This document shows, in pieces, positions 22,815 through 26,400 of a stretch of 26,400 nt of DNA. The stretch spans positions 1 through 26,400 of the forward strand of contig USNZ01000001.1 of assembly GCA_900556255.1 (NCBI GenBank), given 5' to 3'. Numbering within the stretch: position 1 is the stretch's first letter; every line of letters begins with the position of its first letter. The notes beneath the pieces are model-generated. The model made no database searches. It saw nothing but the letters and a program-made list of their open reading frames with translations, and was not told the origin of the DNA. The position numbers were made by a program, and so were the translations under genes. Origin of the DNA: an uncultured Oscillospiraceae bacterium (GTDB lineage Bacteria; Bacillota; Clostridia; Oscillospirales; Ruminococcaceae).

Positions 22815-22832
22815 AATTGCGTGTGACCGTGC

Positions 22833-22861
22833 TTGAACTCTATCGCTACTTATATTATAAT
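22833..22861 (+). promoter_or_regulatory. Promoter of the giant prepilin gene
   Basis: TTGAAC (22833-22838), a 17-bp spacer and a perfect TATAAT (22856-22861) form a strong sigma-A promoter, with a start near 22868. The leader to the TTG start at 22927 is about 60 nt. Confidence 0.82.
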
Positions 22862-22876
22862 AACGCTGTATATAAC

Positions 22877-22901
22877 GAAAACTGCAGAAAACTGCCGAAA
22901 A
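22877..22901 (+). repeat. 10-bp repeats in the prepilin leader
   Basis: GAAAACTGC is repeated at 22877 and 22887, with a third partial copy (GAAAA) at 22897, a 10-bp period inside the predicted 5' untranslated leader. It could be an RNA-level or DNA-level control site, or chance A-rich repetition. Confidence 0.4.
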
Positions 22902-22926
22902 TCGGGAAATTCGGGGAGAACGCATC

Positions 22927-25900
22927 TTGAAATATTGTTACAAGAACACACGAAACCGCCGCGGCTTTACGCTGGTAGAGCTTATGGTGGTACTGGCTAT
23001 ATCCGCCATTCTGGCTGCCCTTGTGGGGGGCGGCCTGGTCGGCTATGTCCGCCTGGCGCGGTTCCAAAAAAATGAATCCAACGCCCGCGCCATGTTCCAG
23101 ACCGCCCAGCTGGCCGTGACGCAGCTGGAAATGGCGGGGGAAAAGGAACTTTTTGCCGAGCAGGTCGGTGCGACGGGCCGCAACGGGCATATCACACAGG
23201 CCCTGAACGAGGATATGACCGCCGAACAAACCGCCGCCCTGAACACCCGCATCTACGCGCTTTACTTTGACAAGGGCACCGCGCCCGCCGCGGGCAGCGC
23301 CGAGGCGACCCTGCTGAAATACATACAAGATTACGTCAGTGACGAATCCTTTACCGATGCCTCCTTCTGCATTGAGATCGACGGCAGCACGGGGCAGGTG
23401 TTCTCTGCCTTTTATGATTCCAAGGCCGAGGCGCTGCGCTTTGCCGACAACGCGGGCGACACCGCCTGCACCCCGCTGGATGACCGCAGCTACACACACC
23501 GCCGCAGCGAAACACTGGTGGGCTACTACTGCGCCGAGGATACGGTCAACGTGGTCAACTTGCAGCAGACCAAGCTGCGTGTGCGCAACCTGCACCTGAC
23601 CAACAGCGAAACGCTGACCCTGAGCTGGGGCGGCAACTCCAAAAGCTACGAAACCGATACACAATACACCGTTGAAATTTACAAGGACGGCACCGATGAA
23701 AAGCTGTTCTCGGTGGTTGTCACCAAGCCCGCGGGCACCCAGGCCACCCTGCCGGTGACGTTTTATAACACGGACGGCACGGAAAAAGAAACCGTCAACT
23801 ATGCCTTCCCACTCAGTTACGCCAACAGCAACTTTATCCTGACGCTGGACGCCATGAACGACGCCGCCATCCTGCAGGCCACCACGGACAACGCAGAGAT
23901 CGCCAAGAGCGAGCTGTTCAGCATCACCCGTTTTATCCCGAACGCCACGGACATCTGCGCCAAGGTGACGGCCTCCCCCCGCGCCGACAGCGTCACCCCG
24001 TACTCTGACAGTGAGACCGAGCAGAGCAACACCGAGAACTCTCACTTCGGCAAGCTCAGCGGCAATACGGCAATGCTGCAATATTTCCGCCATCTGTATA
24101 ACCTGCGCTGGTACACGGGCGAGGAAAAATTGACCGCCGAGCTGGCCAAGGACCTTGACTGGCTCAGCGGTGCGCCGGTGGTGTACTGCGTGGACGGCCC
24201 CAAGGCCGTCGCCAAGACCCCTTCGGCAGACAGCCCCGTGGCGTGGCCCAGTCTGTTGGAACTGAAAGAGAACGTCACGCTGGACGGCGAAACCCACACC
24301 ATCACAGGCCTGCAGCTGCGCGGGGCCTCGGTGGCCGCGGCGGAGAACGGCTGCCGCTACATCGGCCTGGTGGGCGAAAATAGCGGCACCATCAAAAACC
24401 TGACGCTGGCCGACCCCGATGTGCTGGTCAACGTGACAGCCGAACGCACGGCCAACGCAGACACCGTCGCGGCGGGCGGGCTGAACCTTGCCCTGCTGGA
24501 TGACAAAGACCCAGACTACCGCGCCAATGTCCGCGCGGTGGGCGCTTTGTGCGGCGTGTCCACGGGCACTGTGGAAAACTGCACCGTCAAGCGCAGCAAA
24601 AACCGCACGGCGACCGCGCGCGTGGCGGCATCGCTGACCTTTAACGACGAGACGGTTGTCTACACCCGCGAAAAAGACACGGACGGCAGCATCGAAAAAG
24701 AACCTCTCGGTGTCGGCGGGCTGATCGGCAGTGCCGCCCCCGCCGAAAATGCAATACTGCAAGAGCTTACGGCAGACAGCAGCGTCACCGTGGCGGGTCT
24801 GTGGGTGGACAACGGCACCAAGGCTGCCGCAAACACCGACCCCGAACAGGCCGAGAACAACCGCCATATGCAGGTGCTGCCCACGGCAAGCGAAACAGGC
24901 ATCGACCGCGCCATCGGCGTGGGCGGTGTGTTCGGTGTACTTTCTTTGCAGCAAAACTGCACGGTAAGCACACTCTACAACGCGGCCGATGTGTACGGCA
25001 ACGTCTGCACGGGCGGCATTGCGGGCAACATCAGCGGCAAAAGCGCCGATGTCACCACCCTGAACAACCTCAACAATACCGGCAGCGTCAATGCGCTGGC
25101 GGGCTATCAGGGCTATACCCAAGGCCAAAGCCGTGTGCTGGGGCAGTTCTTCGGCGGCGTGGCCGGCATGATGCAAAACGCCGCGCTGCAAAACAGTTCC
25201 TCCGGCGCGCGCAGCGGCCTGAGCGAATCCGACATCAAGGCGCTGATCCTGCAAGGCTATAACGAGGACGGCAGCCTGAACGCAAACTCCCCCTTGCAGG
25301 GCGACTTTGTCGGCGGTCTGGTGGGCTTTGGCGGCCATGTAAAACTTGTCGGCTGCCGAACCCGCAGCGGCTATGTGCTGGGCAACACCTTTGTAGGCGG
25401 CCTGGTGGGCGGGCTTTCGCGCGGGACCGTGTGGGACGACGGCAGCACCAACAACAGCCATGTGTTCGGTCACCGCTATGTGGGCGGCGTGGCGTCGGTC
25501 AACAGCCAAGACAGCCAAATCAGCAACATGACCAACACCGGTATGACCGCCGCCTTTGGCAAGGGGGCGGCCTATGTGGGCGGCATTGTCGGCCTGAACG
25601 CCGGTACACTGACCGACTGCACGGCAGCGGTTTCCACCAACACGGCCACCAACGCAAGCCGCGTGGCTTTGCTGGACGCCATGGCCAACGGCTGCTATGC
25701 CGACCTTGTGGGCGGCGTTGCGGGCTGTAATATGGGAAAAATCATGTGGACACAGTCCGCCGCAGTCAGCGTACTGCTGGACGGCGGCAGCCTTGTGGGC
25801 GGCGTGGTCGGCTTTAATGACAGCGGCGCCGAACTTGCGCTGCAAAACGGCGCGGCCCTTACCGTGGGCGGCCGCATTGTCGCGGCGGGCAATGCCGCAG

Positions 25901-26400
25901 GCGGCCTGGCGGGCATGAACTGTGCCGACAACCTGCCTGCCGTAACCGTCAAGGCGGAGCTGATTTCCGGCCAATACTGTGTGGGCGGCGTGGTGGGCGC
26001 CAATCTGCCCGCCGCCGACCTGACGGTATCGGGTCTTTGCACCGATGGCGGCGGCAATAGCCTGCAAGCCAAGGCGCTGGCGGGGGGCATCATCGGCTAT
26101 AACCGCGTCATCGCGGCCCAGCCCGGCGGGCAAAACGTCTGTGCCCGCGCGCTGTCCCTGCTGCCTACGGTCACGGTGGACAAGGATATCGCAACGGTAA
26201 CGTCGGGCACGGGCGCAGAAACGGGAACCGCCGCTGTTACGCTGAACGGCAGCAGCAACACCGTCAACGTCACCGCCGATGCCTATGTGGGCGGCGTGGT
26301 CGGCTACAATGACAACGCCACCAACCTTACGGTGGATAACGCCCAAAACGGCGCGGCCAACAGCGTGGACAAGGGCATTCTGCGCGGCAGCTTGCAGCTC
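22927..26400 (+). CDS. Giant prepilin-like protein with GLUG repeats (open at right edge)
   Basis: The frame is open for 1,158 codons from TTG 22927 to the window end. GGGGAG (22913-22918) stands 8 nt before the TTG. The N-terminus is a canonical type IV prepilin leader: a 13-residue basic segment ending RRG, then FTLVELMVVLAISAILAALV. PilD should cut between G13 and F14, and the mature protein has glutamate at position 5. The polar stalk helix continues to about residue 70. Then come a mixed region (about 70-440) and a long repeat region in which glycine motifs of type (V/A/T)GG(L/I/V)(V/A/I)G occur at about residues 596, 665, 695, 742, 795, 823, 852, 884, 928, 957, 992, 1019, 1052 and 1121. 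These are GLUG-type repeats, typical of surface beta-helix proteins. Normal pilins are 130-250 residues. The likely role is a surface or pilus-tip adhesin; this is inferred. Confidence 0.9.
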   Translation, partial: MKYCYKNTRNRRGFTLVELMVVLAISAILAALVGGGLVGYVRLARFQKNESNARAMFQTAQLAVTQLEMAGEKELFAEQVGATGRNGHITQALNEDMTAEQTAALNTRIYALYFDKGTAPAAGSAEATLLKYIQDYVSDESFTDASFCIEIDGSTGQVFSAFYDSKAEALRFADNAGDTACTPLDDRSYTHRRSETLVGYYCAEDTVNVVNLQQTKLRVRNLHLTNSETLTLSWGGNSKSYETDTQYTVEIYKDGTDEKLFSVVVTKPAGTQATLPVTFYNTDGTEKETVNYAFPLSYANSNFILTLDAMNDAAILQATTDNAEIAKSELFSITRFIPNATDICAKVTASPRADSVTPYSDSETEQSNTENSHFGKLSGNTAMLQYFRHLYNLRWYTGEEKLTAELAKDLDWLSGAPVVYCVDGPKAVAKTPSADSPVAWPSLLELKENVTLDGETHTITGLQLRGASVAAAENGCRYIGLVGENSGTIKNLTLADPDVLVNVTAERTANADTVAAGGLNLALLDDKDPDYRANVRAVGALCGVSTGTVENCTVKRSKNRTATARVAASLTFNDETVVYTREKDTDGSIEKEPLGVGGLIGSAAPAENAILQELTADSSVTVAGLWVDNGTKAAANTDPEQAENNRHMQVLPTASETGIDRAIGVGGVFGVLSLQQNCTVSTLYNAADVYGNVCTGGIAGNISGKSADVTTLNNLNNTGSVNALAGYQGYTQGQSRVLGQFFGGVAGMMQNAALQNSSSGARSGLSESDIKALILQGYNEDGSLNANSPLQGDFVGGLVGFGGHVKLVGCRTRSGYVLGNTFVGGLVGGLSRGTVWDDGSTNNSHVFGHRYVGGVASVNSQDSQISNMTNTGMTAAFGKGAAYVGGIVGLNAGTLTDCTAAVSTNTATNASRVALLDAMANGCYADLVGGVAGCNMGKIMWTQSAAVSVLLDGGSLVGGVVGFNDSGAELALQNGAALTVGGRIVAAGNAAGGLAGMNCADNLPAVTVKAELISGQYCVGGVVGANLPAADLTVSGLCTDGGGNSLQAKALAGGIIGYNRVIAAQPGGQNVCARALSLLPTVTVDKDIATVTSGTGAETGTAAVTLNGSSNTVNVTADAYVGGVVGYNDNATNLTVDNAQNGAANSVDKGILRGSLQL

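Noticed and set aside
22855..26346. A 1,163-codon open frame on the minus strand
   Set aside because: It is the antisense shadow of the giant prepilin frame. Its translation is low-complexity (H, A, G, V, Q rich), has no recognisable domain, and lacks the leader and repeats seen on the plus strand.

Overview
This window looks like high-G+C Firmicutes chromosome. The gene families and the strong preference for G/C in third codon positions suggest a gut clostridium of the Oscillospiraceae/Ruminococcaceae type (Gemmiger/Subdoligranulum-like). That assignment is an inference from style, not from a marker gene. There are three blocks: the 3' end of a host SPFH/band 7 gene, a compact phage-derived particle cluster (about 309-14891, all on +), and a type IV pilus (T4P) locus (15215 to the right edge).

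The phage-derived block reads in order: DUF1492/ArpU-like late regulator, terminase small-subunit remnant, TerL, portal, a 53-aa protein, major capsid protein, head-tail connectors, tail terminator candidate, tail tube, two tail-assembly proteins, a short tape measure, a small distal-tail protein, hub, two tail-tip/fibre proteins, M23 endolysin and holin. All recognisable structural frames are intact, and TerL keeps its ATPase and nuclease residues. No integrase, excisionase, repressor, replication gene, head protease or att repeat is visible, and host genes flank the block directly on both sides. The terminase small subunit lacks its N-terminal DNA-binding half. Together this suggests a domesticated, gene-transfer-agent-like (GTA) or PBSX-like particle rather than an ordinary prophage. 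This is an inference.

The control region of that block is the most structured part of the window. The regulator gene is preceded by a near-consensus promoter with a perfect inverted repeat between -35 and -10. The 3' end of the regulator gene runs into seven copies of an 11-bp unit (ATTTCAG plus 4 nt), one per helical turn. The array abuts a second promoter, and an intrinsic terminator begins only a few bases after that promoter's expected start. The layout suggests activation and/or antitermination of the whole late operon by the upstream regulator.

Between 14892 and 15214 there is a short palindromic repeat element (MITE-like), a second hairpin, a 7-bp microsatellite and a terminator. The T4P operon follows on the minus strand, transcribed from a promoter near 22750 leftwards: unknown membrane protein, pilD, pilC, pilM-like, pilN-like, pilO-like, pilB, pilT. 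Divergent from it is a giant prepilin-like protein: a canonical type IV prepilin N-terminus fused to more than 1,100 residues carrying at least fourteen GLUG-type glycine repeats, still open at the right edge. The divergent promoters flank a small block of 11-bp direct repeats. A possible functional link, particles that export DNA next to a retractile pilus that could take up DNA, is speculation from adjacency.
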